In this document: in pieces, positions 32,401 to 43,199 of the stretch | Position numbering within the stretch: position 1 is the first letter of the stretch | Layout: the number at the start of each line of letters is the position of its first letter | DNA from: Corallium rubrum | Taxonomy: Eukaryota > Cnidaria > Anthozoa > Scleralcyonacea > Coralliidae | DNA: 64,000 bases | Direction: 5' to 3' | NCBI GenBank assembly: GCA_964035015.1 | Contig: OZ036004.1 | Location: 9,449,468-9,513,467, forward strand | The notes under the pieces: model-generated | What the model was told of the DNA's origin: nothing | Databases searched by the model: none | What the model saw: the letters and a program-made list of their open reading frames with translations, nothing else | Position numbers and translations under genes: made by a program

Positions 32401-35042
32401 CTGGCTGCATATACAAGTGTAGCTGTGAGACCAACATGTAAACGCATTTTTGTTTTCCCAGAACTTCTTGTTTCGCTCAATGTCTTTCCACTCCACCCAA
32501 TCTGGACCATCGAGCACGATGGCAAACAGAGAAATGGCCAGCGAGAAGAGAAGGAACACAGCAGTGATAAATGTCTACAAAAGGATAAGCAGTTGAAAGG
32601 TTAGCAAAGAAATGAGTGTGGAATTAGAATTGAAATACACCGCTTCTGGATAAGCACGGAAATTAATATCTAGGGAGCCACCATGTCGTTGTCGCGTGTG
32701 CTCGCTGTGTCGTCGTCTCGTCGTGTCTTTGTCGTCGTGTCTTTGTCGTCGTGTCTTTGTCGTCGTGTCATCCTTGTCGTATCATCGTCGTCGTCACATC
32801 ATCGTGTCATGTTGTCGTGTCATCGTTGTCGTGTCATCGTTGTCGTGTCATCGTTGTCGTGTCATTGTCGTCGTGTCATCGTTGTGTCGTGGTGTGTAGT
32901 TGAGTTTATCCTACAGAACCTAGCCCAGTTTCTAGGCCTTCCCTGTAAACGCGTTTCGGAAGTGATCTGAGAGGACATGCGTGGGAAGGCATAGCCCGGC
33001 TTCCAAGCGAGATTGGTTCTGTTAACCAGACTGATTCGTTTGATTAAGATCTTTCTGTAATTTTGAAACATGTTCGCTTAAACTAAATTTCCAAAGAAGA
33101 ATTGATTCAAATCTCTTCTTGCGGCCGAGGAAAGAATTTCGTGACCCGAACTATAGCCCGAAGCCCCGAACTCGTCAGTAAATAGCCCTTAAGGTTTCCT
33201 ATATACGTGTTTTCACCGTCCTCTTTATAGTTACCGAACAAATTATACTTAAGGTTACTGTAGACTTTCGGGAAAACATTATAGCGCTCCGTCCATTTAT
33301 TGCAAATATCAAAACCTACATTCAGGGGGCGATTACATGGAGCGGGCTGGCCCGGTTAACCGGGATGAGTTTACGAAACGATTACATGGAGCGGGCTAGC
33401 CCGGTAAGCCGGGATGATTTCAGGCCGAAATTCGCAATTATCAAGTAAGTAAGAGCAAAGTTACGTCAGTTTTACTTCAGTTTAACACTAATTAGTATAT
33501 TATTTATTTTGTAAGCCCATCGTTAATAAAAATATTGTTAAAGTCTTAGCTAACCGAGGAAAGCGTCTTCACGAAGACTATAATTAATATAATAAATCTT
33601 CGCTTTGATCACGAAACACACAAACAACGTTGATGTTGTATTTCAGTTCCTTTCAGCACTATTTATTCACACAGTCAAGCAAACGAACGCGTATCGAACC
33701 GAGTTCAACAGTTTTTCAGCCCGGTTTACCGGGATGAAAACGATTACATGGACATTTTCATCCCGGTTAACCGGGCTAGCCCGGTTGCGACAACCGGGAT
33801 CCCGGCAAACCAGGCTAGCCCGCTTGCCATGTAATCGAAATGTTAAAACAACATAACCGGGCTATCCCAGTTAACCGGGTCAGCCCGGTCCATGTCAAAA
33901 GCTGATATAACTGGCTACAAGACTGCAGCAAAACATTTGATCATTTTATAAACGCAAACAAAAAATAGTGCTTCTGTTTATTAAAGTTTTCATTCCAATT
34001 CGAAATGCTATAAGCGAACAACTATTTACTTTAATGCTCTGAAAATTGGCAGTTTGGTAGATAAATATCACAGCAAAAAATGTGTCTGGGTTTATAAAAA
34101 TTCCAAATACTTTTAGAGTTATTGAATTTTTGCTATTACAGCGGAAACACAATCTCACAGGGGGGTTGATTGGGCTTGCATAAAAGGCTGTAAAACGATA
34201 AGTATTGAAAATTTTACAATTCCCAGAAACTATTTTGTCACCAGAATATTAATTTACTTGAATATCAATTTTTACATGATTCTGATAAATTCGTGTTCAC
34301 TTATAAGTTTTTAAATTTCTTACTTTAGCTCAAAACATTTCTTTGAGAAAAAGCCGTGTGAAAGAAACCTCTTGTCACTTATTCACTTATTCACACTAAC
34401 TAAATCATGCGCATTTTAATTTCCTTGTTTAGAAATAAAAAAACATGATTTCCTTTCCAGGATCTGAGAGCCCTCATAAAATGCTCACTTTCAGCGAATA
34501 AAAGATATCAAAAAAATTATAGTTTGAACACATCAAACACCTCGTCCATGGAATATATCGCCCCGAAGTTGAAACAACTCGTCTAGATTAGCCCAACTAA
34601 AATATTAAACCTCCCCAACGCACGGGAATGAAGTACTTTTTCTTGACAGGAAGCACCTACGCCCACCAGTTTATTTTGATAATCATATATATATTTCATT
34701 TTAAAGTTATTATTGGCGGTATACCGTCTTTGATGACTTTCTATTAATTTATTTATATATCCGCGTATAGCGTAGTACAAATAGGCACACGCATGCATGC
34801 CATATATATTACAGTATACTGACCATGCATATATGCGGATTGAAGAAACCCCGCTTAACCGTTATTTACGATAATCAGTGTTTCAACGAGTTTTAAAATA
34901 CTTATATAGGTGTCTTGCGAAAATGCTGTCTATGTTAATCAGCAGTTAAACAATGTGTAAAAAGTATATATGCTTTTATGCATTTAGCTACTCACTGTCT
35001 AATCCGTAAACACTGATGGCTAACTAATTCACCGTATTGGCC

Positions 35043-35085
<43 letters not shown>

Positions 35086-37150
35086 TTCGTGAGGAGACCT
35101 TTCAGAGTGAACCTGAGATTCAGAGCTCGACAAATAGATCCCCAATGCAGCCGCCCTAAGAGATCAGATATACATATCACTAAATTGTGTACGTATAGAT
35201 CGTTTTCATCTGACGTCACGGCGGCCATATTGGTGTTCCAAAACAATGAAATGGCGGCCATATTGGTGTACGGCATGGGAATTAGCTCTTTCTTATTCAA
35301 ATATTTCGTATTGTTTCACCATCCCAATGGGGCCACCGATCACGTGAGTGAAAACGATCTATACGTGGAGTGCATGTGCATGGTACGTTTACGGGTTTGG
35401 TGTAATGTATATATGTTCGTTATAGCCTCAGCCAGGGATTGAACCTGCAACCTTCTAATGACCGGTTAGACGCTCTAACCACTGAACCACCTTTTCTAGC
35501 TCTTTTCTGAGTATAACTGTGCTTGACGAACGTCTACTAAATGCCTATTAAATCAGATACAATTTAACGTTGCTCTGGGCCTTTTTAAGCTTTTGAGCGT
35601 AGCTTAAAAAGTTACAGTTTATAGCTTCACTTCAAGAACTCACTTCACTTCAAGAATCTCTCTAGTTCTTTCCTCTTCGAATTGGTCTTTAGTATTTTAT
35701 TCTGGCTAACGCCAGACGATTTTATTCACTTCTGGGGAAGCCCTCGGACAGGAATGGGTCAAGCTAGACCAGCGTCAATCTGATATTCCGAGCAAAAAAT
35801 AGAGTCATGCGTATAGGCAGTGTTTTGGATATTATATGGCAATACGGAAAATTTGGGAACTCCGGAAGTTTCGTAGGAGCGAAATTCTTTATTCTGCTCT
35901 TAAAAACTATCATTTCGCGTTGCTATATCAAAAAGATCATGATCTGCAATTCAAGTATACTCGTCCAGTAATATCTAATGAAATATAATTGCTTGGAGAG
36001 CAGCTGCTAGCTGGGCTTATCCGAACTGAAGTCGCCAAAAGACTGATAAAAATGGAATACATATAACAAGTAACACCGCTTTGTGTTCAGGACCCACAGT
36101 TCATGTCAGTCCGATCAGTGCCCTGTGTATGAGCTATATAGTTATACATGCACTCAGCCTGAGGCCGTGTCTTTTCTCTATGGGGTGTTTACATGAAACC
36201 GCACCAGCCTGAATTTTGCATTTTGGTTTTTGTTTACATGAGGTCGGCCTTGAAACTATATAGACTTGGTTTCGCTGTTACTCCAAGATTTGTGTCAATT
36301 GCCTTACAGCTCGTGACCGCCGAGGAATCATTATTTTATGTGGATTTGACGCCAATCTCATTTTAAACCAACGTGTTGAGTTTGAGAGGTGAAAGTGCTT
36401 CCGTTCGGTCTAGCAGGCGAACTGAGATTAGGCCGGCGTGAACTGAATCTCAGGCTGGATTCATGAAAACGATATATATAGTAAAACACTACAACCGCAC
36501 CCCAACTTTAAGTAAATACATTACATCATTCTTACCAGCCGTCTTTTTCTTTGCCAACATCCCGAGGCCAAAGTCAACGCAGCTGTGATTAGATACTAGG
36601 TAGAGAAGAAAAATAAATCTAATTTCAAAATTGAAGTCTCGTAAGAAACGATTCGGGGCGGTAACTGCCCTTGCAGTGTCGCTCGCAACGACCGTCTCTC
36701 AACGCCGTGGACTTTATTTGACATTTTCACGCTTATATGTACTTTTTCATATAGCGCTAGTGTCGGTCTTTCCAAGTTGAATTCGTGACTGACGCTGTGT
36801 GCGAAATGAGCTATAGAAATTTATACATCAACTCATCTTGAGAAGCGAGAATTGAATTTATTAGCTTAGTGGATGTTTGGATCACTAGACTATGATATAT
36901 ATAAAATGAAACGGATTTTGAAGAAAAGGGAAAATTATTAAAAGCTTACCGATCCACCAGTCCAGTAATGGCTGTTGTCGTACTCTTTGTTTATCTTGTC
37001 TTTCAAATCTGTCGAATCTTGGAAGCTGTTGTGTAGCGTTAGAATACAACCACTTACTATCACACATATGGCAACAGAGAGTAAAATACAAGCGAAAATC
37101 GTCAACAGAATGAGAGCTGGTTTAGATTTTTTCCAACGCTGAGCCATCAT
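29224..37150 (-). CDS. Gene A: four-transmembrane CD20-like protein, five exons
   Basis: Exons 36950-37150, 36536-36595, 32382-32574, 30547-30698 and 29224-29433 join to 271 codons with intron phases 0-0-1-0. It starts MMAQRWKKSK. Hydrophobic segments lie near residues 11-38, 68-82, 88-109 and 164-193. The first loop ends SHYWTGGS. The second loop has DGPDWVEWKD, FWE and C-x6-C-x-C-x16-C, plus one N-glycosylation sequon (NNT). The tail of about 78 residues is Ser/Thr-rich in the middle and ends YNNPAPY. Helix and cysteine order matches FAM189/ENTREP and MS4A proteins, which sit at the plasma membrane or endosomes. PPxY motifs typical of ENTREP were not seen. It is the most upstream member of the array; nothing similar was found from 37150 to 53000. 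Confidence 0.88.
29882..30146. mobile_element. Inverted-dimer tRNA-SINE (foldback)
   Basis: Two opposed copies of a SINE body (ATACATTTTAAGACCAAACC) with one tRNA-like head between them. The outermost arms ATTGGGCATTTCACTCGATT also pair. A sister structure is at 40949-41269. Confidence 0.75.
30205..30372 (+). mobile_element. tRNA-derived SINE, full head
   Basis: TGGCTCAGTGGTCAGAGCAT (box A) and GCGGGTTCAATTCC (box B), then a body with GCATTTTTCGCAACTGG and AATGTATATATTCTACACT. It lies in gene A intron 4. Confidence 0.8.
30547..30698 (-). CDS. Gene A exon 4 (helix 4)
   Basis: 152 nt, acceptor TTTCAG, donor GTAAGT. It encodes the last loop cysteine (SDCDQV), AAIYGVIISG and helix 4, ending SWKNPWK. 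Confidence 0.9.
30999..31141. mobile_element. PIF/Harbinger-like MITE, 143 bp
   Basis: Ends AGCTGGTTTTCCACTAGG / CCTAGTGGAAATCCACCT are flanked by TAA (30996-30998, 31142-31144). Arms contain AATTTTGCGCGCGGAGCG and complement. Confidence 0.87.
31203..31446. mobile_element. Foldback MITE
   Basis: AGGCGAGTTTCAGGGTGTTA and its complement at the right end; immediately abuts the next element. Confidence 0.8.
31448..31892. mobile_element. Nonautonomous DNA element with GCGCCGC ends
   Basis: CCGTAAATGTTCGATTTAGC and its complement before TATATG are the ends, with inner TTAAGCGCCGCACC repeats. A piece between 31560 and 31690 reads LSILKEPDSDVEDASDPHL, like the acidic end of pogo/Tigger transposases; that assignment is tentative. 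Confidence 0.6.
32382..32574 (-). CDS. Gene A exon 3 (helix 3 and cysteine loop)
   Basis: 193 nt, acceptor TTGTAG, donor GTAAGT, phase-1 exit. It encodes helix 3, DGPDWVEWKD, KKFWENKNAFTC and the second and third loop cysteines (YTCIC), then an NNT sequon. Confidence 0.9.
32690..32892. repeat. GTCGTGTC tandem repeats
   Basis: Short tandem units of TCGTCGTGTCTT and CATCGTTGTCGTGT. It lies in gene A intron 2 just upstream of exon 3. Confidence 0.85.
33326..33900. mobile_element. MITE built of CCCGGTTAACCGGG words
   Basis: It begins GGGGGCGATTACATGGAGC and carries at least ten copies of (G)CCCGGTTAACCGGG or GGGCTAGCCCGG in both orientations; a related end is at 42645-42692. The right end is poorly defined. 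Confidence 0.6.
33901..35042. other. Gene A intron 2, unassigned part
   Basis: AT-rich; no exon, RNA gene or repeat partner recognised. Confidence 0.5.
35043..35083. repeat. (TA)n microsatellite
   Basis: About 40 bp of TA. Confidence 0.93.
35194..35363. mobile_element. MITE, about 170 bp
   Basis: TATAGATCGTTTTCA and TGAAAACGATCTATA are inverted ends. The middle holds two direct copies of GCGGCCATATTGGTGT. Confidence 0.75.
35420..35545 (-). mobile_element. tRNA-derived SINE
   Basis: On the minus strand GGTTCAGTGGTTAGAGCG and GCAGGTTCAATCCC are boxes A and B; the body includes GCTTGACGAACGTCTA as at 25690. Confidence 0.7.
35665..35762. mobile_element. 101-bp mini-element, inverse copy
   Basis: TATTTTATTCTGGCTAACGC and CAGACGATTTTATTCAC are the core; the right arm is AGCCCTCGGACAGGAATG, as at 51061. 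Confidence 0.75.
36536..36595 (-). CDS. Gene A exon 2 (60-nt micro-exon, helix 2)
   Basis: CTAG acceptor and GTAAG donor flank 60 nt reading YLITAALTLASGCWQRKRRL. It is the same size and phase as in genes B and C and is followed by a basic cytoplasmic turn. Confidence 0.87.
36950..37150 (-). CDS. Gene A exon 1
   Basis: ATG at 37148-37150 to a GTAAGC donor, phase 0, 67 codons. It encodes a basic N-terminus, helix 1 and a first loop ending DNSHYWTGGS. Confidence 0.88.
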
Positions 37151-37962
37151 AATGGTTTACGAGAAGCGGCAACTGCGCAAGTGACTCAAAGTGAACAAGG
37201 CTATCGATTATGAATCAGAACAGTTGCTTAGCATTAAAACAGACTGAGGGACACTTAACATATCATTAACGACGCTCGCTTTGGGAATAATTACTGACGG
37301 CTAGCGTCAAAACCAGATGGCTCCTTTGTCGAGTGAAACTATTAATATATATATAATTATGTCAACGGCGCTCTTTCATTGCTTGCTTCAACGCTAATCC
37401 AAACACGAGTTGGACCTCAGATTAAAATAAATGGTATATATGTCCACGAATCTCTTAATCCTTTTTGGAGGTATTATAGGCTTATAAACTTTCTTATAGT
37501 TACTCCATGCAAGGCGAGCTCCGTGCCTTATATCATATAAATATCATGAGTTATACCCAATTTTGACCTCCTCTGATAATAATGAGCCGTGTGTTCAAAT
37601 TTGCGGAAGATTGGTAGGATATCCTCTTAGCGACATCTCAATTATCGTAAACACTCTCGTAAATGTAAGTGTATTTGTAAAGAAAATTAGCAACTTGACA
37701 GAAAACTCTTTCATTAACTCTTTCATTTTAAAATGCATTGTTAAATGAATGAACATCTAGCGTTTACATGCACAGGAAATCATACCTGTTTACATACAGG
37801 CTATCTGGGAGCTGGTGTTGGTCAAAAACGTTGCCGGAAAAAAAGATAGAGCAAATGTTAGGAAAAGTAGAATAAAGTAAGAAAACGTACAAAAATATAG
37901 GACTGAATTTTTCGTAAATGATTTTTTCGTGATTATAACGCCTGTATTTTAAAATCTCTCAG
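37151..37962. other. Upstream region of gene A
   Basis: 5' flank of the first gene of the array; no clear promoter element, exon or repeat seen. Confidence 0.4.
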
Positions 37963-38135
37963 ACCCCGTTTACACGATGCCGGTACAATTTGAAAACGGA
38001 ACAAAATCATGCCGTTTAGGCCTTGCGTTTACACGATACCGGCACAAAAATAACATGAAATGTTATATGCTGTATTTGCATATCGGCATGATTTTGTTCC
38101 GTTTTCAAATTGTACCAGCATCGTGTAAACGGGGT
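37963..38135. mobile_element. PIF/Harbinger-like MITE
   Basis: CCCCGTTTACACGATGCCGG and its complement are the ends; arms include ACAATTTGAAAACGGAACAA. A related piece is at 42697-42822. Confidence 0.78.
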
Positions 38136-38608
38136 GGCCACTCATTACGCCTACCAGTCAACACGTCCTCACGTCAAAACGTCCTCGGGTCAAAGAAGTC
38201 AAAAAGATAAATACAGTATATTAACAGACTTATTTGAAAGTTAAAAAAACGTATACATATTAAAGTGAATACCTCAAGCAGTTAGATGGTTAATTTGTAT
38301 CGTTTGACTAGACTTTGTAGCTGTATTTATGTATTGCTATAAAAATGGAAACTTGATACAAGTAAAAACTGGCAACAGCCACTTTGCCTTTGAGCCTGAT
38401 CTTGCAGCGTTATACAGTAGAACAGATTACTGGCGTGAAACATTTGAAGAATGTGTTTGTTAATGTCAAAAATATACTAATAAGTCTTATATAGAGTATT
38501 ATATGTATGTTGACATGTTCCTCGATCAGTTTGGAAGAAGTGAGGATGTTTTGACCTGAGGACGTTTTCACTGGACACCCTCATTACAGGCGTAAGCCAC
38601 TGTTGCCT

Positions 38609-38923
38609 TACCCTACGAGAAAGCCCGTTTCCGACCTACGCAGACTTCGGGGGAAAGTGGGCTCTGCCAGCAAACTCGATCTTCGCCCCAAGTTTGGGGC
38701 GAGTCAGTCAGGTTTTAAACTGGTCAAGCAAGTTGTAGTTTACGAACACGCGTAAGCAGGAAAATAGGAAGTGACGCGTTAGAGCCTGGGCCCAAAATAG
38801 TATCTTGGCAACCGTTCACGCATGCTCAAAAAGAAATATCGAAGAAATATCGAGATTGTTGGCAGAGCCCACTTTCCCCCAAAGCCTGCGTAGGTCGGAA
38901 AGGGGCTCTGACTCGCAGGGTAC
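38609..38923. mobile_element. MITE with TACCCT ends, copy 1
   Basis: TACCCTACGAG...CCGTTTCCGACCTACGCAG pairs with the right arm ending CTCGCAGGGTA. Flanks TGTTGCCT and TGCTGCCT look like an 8-bp duplication. Copy 2 is at 43371-43674. Confidence 0.78.
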
Positions 38924-39126
38924 TGCTGCCTATGATATCCAAGCGTTCTCTTTTTATATATCGCGCATCATTTTGGCGGGCCATACATGTATATATGACC
39001 AAAAACTAAACACAATGCAACTATTTAAAAAAATATTAACTCCAAAATCTAAAAAAAAGAAAGTTCATTGACTCAAAAAACTGCGGAATTTCATTTGTTT
39101 ACTCCACGTTTCTTATGCATGTGGCC

Positions 39127-39711
39127 CACTGATCTCAAATAATAGACTCATTATACTGCAATCATCCACAAAATATATTGAGACTTTTGACATTCACCCC
39201 CCTTTTCTCCCTATTTCAATGTTGTGAAGCTAGTCTATTTATCACAAATTGTGAAGTTAGTCTGAAATTGTAGCTGGCTCATTGGCGGTGAAAATTCAGC
39301 ATAAGAAATTAAGATAAAAGATAGTTATCCCTAAATACAACATTGAAAAAGGGGGTAAGGGGGTTTGTCTCAAATATTTTGTAGACGATTGTGAATAGAG
39401 CATCTATTGTTTCGCGCGTGGCAAAAATTGAAGTCGGAAGTGAGGCTAAAAATCTCGCGGCCATATCCGGTGGTACCCACAATATTGCTTAATCATAGTT
39501 TTCTCCTCTGGTTTTCGCTTTAAATGATCGGATTTTTAACAAAAACCAGCTAAATTTTTGTGACATGTCTCTGTCGCTATGGGAGAACTTAAAAGTGGCT
39601 GTATGAACACCAAGTGGGTCCCACCTGAAATGGCCGCCGCTAATTTATTCCGATTTCACAGCGAGCACCGGATGCTCTATCCAGTATAATGAGTCTATTA
39701 TTTGAGATCAG
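39127..39711. mobile_element. Foldback element, about 585 bp
   Basis: GATCTCAAATAATAGACTCA and its complement are the ends; inner ACATTGAA...GGGG words also pair. Confidence 0.7.
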
Positions 39712-39899
39712 TGATGTGGCCCGCCAAAATAACCCACGTCGCTCTTCAAAATGATGCGTGCCCACAATCGTGCAACTCGTCTATCGGGTCAGGCTGCCTA
39801 GAATGTCTGAGAGTTCTCCCTTTGACGAGTATATAACATCATCTGGTGTTGCGACGCAGTAAGGCCCTGTTTATATGAAGAGGATTGACAGTCCAAGTC

Positions 39900-40420
39900 A
39901 ACCTCGTCCCCAGGGCATTTGCCTCCACGTTGGGAGGTCGGCGAAAATGGCCCTGGCATCGGCTGGTCACGTGACACCCAGAATTTTGGGGTGTTTTGGC
40001 AAGAAAATTTATGCGGTCTTTGTGTTTCGTTTTTGTATAATACGTATACATGAATAATAAATAATAAATATTTAACACTCTGCCGAATCACTCGCTCATG
40101 TGAACCTTTATCATAAATGCAACTGGCTAGCATTATTTATCATGATACTCCCCACGATTATCCAGGATACATTTAAATGTCGGGAAGAAACATATATCTA
40201 ATGTTGTTCTTGACTTTAACCAAAGCTATCGTTACAATTCTTTGGATGAACTTCGCAGAGTGGATTTATTGCAATTCATGTTTTGATGAATAAATTACAC
40301 TGTATCTGAATTAATCAAGTTTTTAAACCGGCCAATCCGATTATAGAATCGACCAGCCGATGCCAGGGCCATTTTCGCCGACCTCCCAACGTGGAGGCAA
40401 AATGCCCTGGGGACGAGGTT
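39900..40420. mobile_element. Foldback MITE, 70-bp arms
   Basis: CCTCGTCCCCAGGGCATTT and CGGCGAAAATGGCCCTGGC recur inverted at 40352-40420. It appears inserted in an older element that starts AGGCCCTGTTTATATG at 39861. Confidence 0.8.
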
Positions 40421-40576
40421 GCAGTCCAATCGGATCGAAAAACGCGAGTGAAGTCAATCCGGGCGCATGCATTTTACCCATGTAAAATCCGACCTTCCTG
40501 GAACATTGTTTTCGGTTTTGGAACACTATTTCCTGCGCTTTCCTCAATGTCTGCCATTTAGCACGACACACACTTA

Positions 40577-40890
40577 GGGTGCTGTTACACAATGAGATTT
40601 TTCTTGCAACTTGCAACAAATTTACTCGTGAAAAACAAAATCGCAAGTTGCAGGAAGGGTGTTACACGTTCAGCAACTTGCGATTTTTGTTGCAAGTTGC
40701 AGCAAAAAGTAGAACCCATCCAACTTTTCTTGCAACTTGCATGCAACACGGCAAAAATAACAAAATCGCAAGTTGCTACGGGGTGGTACACGGTGCGATT
40801 TTTTATGCAACTTGCAACATTCAGTAATTTGTTACACGGCACCATTCTGTAATTTGTTGCAACATTCAGTAATTTGTTACACACAGCACC
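40577..40890. mobile_element. PIF/Harbinger-like MITE built of TTGCAACTTGCAA words
   Basis: GGGTGCTGTTACAC and GTTACACACAGCACC are the ends; TTA flanks both (40574-40576, 40891-40893). The interior repeats TTGCAACTTGCAA, CAAAATCGCAAGTTGC and AGTAATTTGTTACAC. Confidence 0.85.
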
Positions 40891-40948
40891 TTAACGTCAC
40901 TCATGCGTATCAAGTCATTTTCAAGTCAAACCGTGTTTACATGAATCA

Positions 40949-41269
40949 TGTTCTAAGGATTTAGAGTGAAGGAAAATTCGAGTGTAGAATATATACATTT
41001 TAAGACCAAACCGGGACCAGTTGCGAAAAATGCAACTACACAGGCCTTCCGGCAGGAATTGAACCCACGACCTTGCGATTCACGACCTTGCACCAGAATC
41101 GCAAGGTCGTGGGTTCAATTCCTGCCGGAAGGCCTGTGTAGTTGCATTTTTCGCAACTGGTCCCGGTTTGGTCTTAAAATGAATATATTCTACACTCGAA
41201 TTTTCCTTCACCCTAAATCCTTAGAACATGCTATGTAATCGAGTGAAATGCCCAATATCATTTATAATA
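40949..41269. mobile_element. Inverted-dimer tRNA-SINE with 13-bp target duplication
   Basis: Opposed copies of the SINE body and tRNA-like box B (GGGTTCAATTCCTGCC) form a long palindrome. TTTACATGAATCA flanks both sides (40936-40948, 41270-41282), as expected of LINE-mediated insertion. Confidence 0.82.
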
Positions 41270-41589
41270 TTTACATGAATCAGATTGGAGACATTCAAGT
41301 CATCCTTGCTTGAATCTCAAGTCAATCCACTCCACTTCGTGGATTGACTTCAGCCATCCGTTTTGATCAGATCGAAAACTTTCAATCTTCTTCATGTAAA
41401 GACATCTAGGAGAAACAATATGCGATATTTGACTTGAACACTCAATCCCCACTTCATCATTAAACAGGACTTTAAAAGGGACGTTTTTTTGGAAGCTCAG
41501 GCAGGAATGGGTTAATAAAGTTGATGATGACTCCAAACCAGAGAAACATTCCAATTAGACTGAGCATAGCCCTGCTGAAAAGCACTTCT

Positions 41590-42490
41590 ATGAGCCCCCC
41601 CCCCAGTAGATTTGGACCCCCCAGTCCACCAGGGAGTCCAAATCTACTAGTAAATATGGACCCCCGTTGGCGAATTTGGACCTCCCCCCCTTTTAAACAT
41701 TTTTTATACCCAAAACAACCCAGAAAACGATGAATATGTTACATTCATTAATTTTCATATTATGAACCTCACATAGTCGAGCTTATTGTGTTGCAATAGC
41801 GAATAAAAAACATTGTTGGCGATATTTTCATAGTTCGAAAATTTGGTTCGTTGACGTACATGCATCAAATAAAATTCTATTGCCAGTAACATTATCTAAA
41901 TTCAAAAATCTTAACACTGGTGGCGTGTGCTGTTAGCGCGCTGCCTCTCACCAATAGTTAAGCCCGGTTAGACGGGGTTAGTACTTGGATGGGCGACCGC
42001 TTGGGAATGACCCCGTTGTCCGGCTTGGACTCATGTGAGTAGAGTTGTAGTTGATCTCTCCTGTGCTTCGAGGGTTTTTCGCCGGGTTCTCCGGTTTTCC
42101 TCCCTCCATAAAATCAACACCTAACATCTCAGCTGTGATCCGTGGTCTGAACTGTGTCGTTGGCGGCTGCTTCGAGCGCCTTGATATGCCTCGACACGGC
42201 CACGTTGATCTGCGTCCTTTGCAATTCAGCCCCTGGCTGCAAGTAAGGATGATTAGCCCCCAGTCCTTACTCCTTACCTTACTTACTAAACTGAGTTGTG
42301 TTCACACTACATATATTTAACTTTTGGAGGGGGGTCCAAATCTGCCAACGAGGGTCCATATGATTTACTAGTAGATGTGGCCCCCTGGGGGTCCAAATCT
42401 ACTAGGAGATTTGGACCGGGGGGGGGGGGGGGACAAATCTACTAGTAGATGTGGACCGGGTCCGAATTTAGGGGGGTCCAAATTAACTGG
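41590..42490. mobile_element. Foldback element with CTAGTAGATTTGGACC words
   Basis: GTAGATTTGGACCCCCC at the left and GGGGTCCAAATCTACTAG at the right, several times each. A poly-G run of 14 lies near 42420. A 5S-derived SINE is inserted at 41919. Confidence 0.65.
41919..42290 (+). mobile_element. 5S rRNA-derived SINE, long copy
   Basis: GTGGCGTGTGCTGTTAGC, 5S-like AAGCCCGGTTAGACGGGGTT and TACTTGGATGGGCGACCGC, then body, then GATATGCCTCGACACGGCC and a 3' tail to about 42290. Confidence 0.85.
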
Positions 42491-42499
42491 GGCACCTGT

Positions 42500-42692
42500 C
42501 AACCGGGCTCACGCGATTGATTAGAATCTTTCCTCGGCCACAAAAAGAGATTTTAATCAACGTTAGGGTTTATTTACATCTAAACTAAACCAATTCTTCT
42601 TTGTAAACTTAGTTTATGCGACCACAGTGAGATTCTAATCAATCGCGTGAGCCCAGTTAACCGGGCTAGCCCGGCTCATGTAATCGCCCCCT
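42500..42692. mobile_element. MITE remnant with GATTGATTAGAATC arms
   Basis: GGGCTCACGCGATTGATTAG and its complement enclose a middle related to 33030-33130; the right edge reads GGCTCATGTAATCGCCCCC. Confidence 0.65.
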
Positions 42693-43199
42693 TACCGGTA
42701 TGCAAATACAGCATATAACATTTCATGTTATTTTTGTGCCGGTATCGTGTAAACGCAATGCCTAAACGGCATGATTTTGTTTCGTTTTCAAATTGTACGG
42801 CATCGTGTAAACAGGGTCTAAGTGATGTAGGCCGTCTGTTTAAATAAGTTATTATTATTATTATGGATTGCTATGTTTATAATGACCAGTTCAAAAATAT
42901 AAAAATGTCACCTGCAAGAACATTATTTTACTGCAAAAGGTGACAGCATAACTACGAAATGAGTTATTCTGTCATATTTTGGATTACTATTAACGCTTCG
43001 AAATTAACGGTGATGAGTTTCTATAATTGAATAGTAACTAGGAAGGATCTTTTACTTAAGGCATTCTAATTTAAAGCGGACATTCTAATTTCAATTTTAA
43101 TTGTAATATATATACATTAAAAAAGATTGCTTTTATGAACTCGCAGGAAACCTTGAAGTTAAAAATGTTTTCATTTCCGAATAATTATAAAGAATGTTA

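Noticed and set aside
32683-32970. Ser/Arg/Val-rich ORFs
   Set aside because: Translations of the GTCGTGTC tandem repeat in gene A intron 2.
1772-37150. Tetraspanin or claudin identity for the three 4TM genes
   Set aside because: No CCG motif for tetraspanins and no W-GLW-C-C first-loop signature for claudins; the cysteines are in the second loop.
41919-42020. 5S rRNA gene
   Set aside because: Only the promoter-bearing part resembles 5S, it is joined to a shared body, and six copies are dispersed in both orientations: a SINE.
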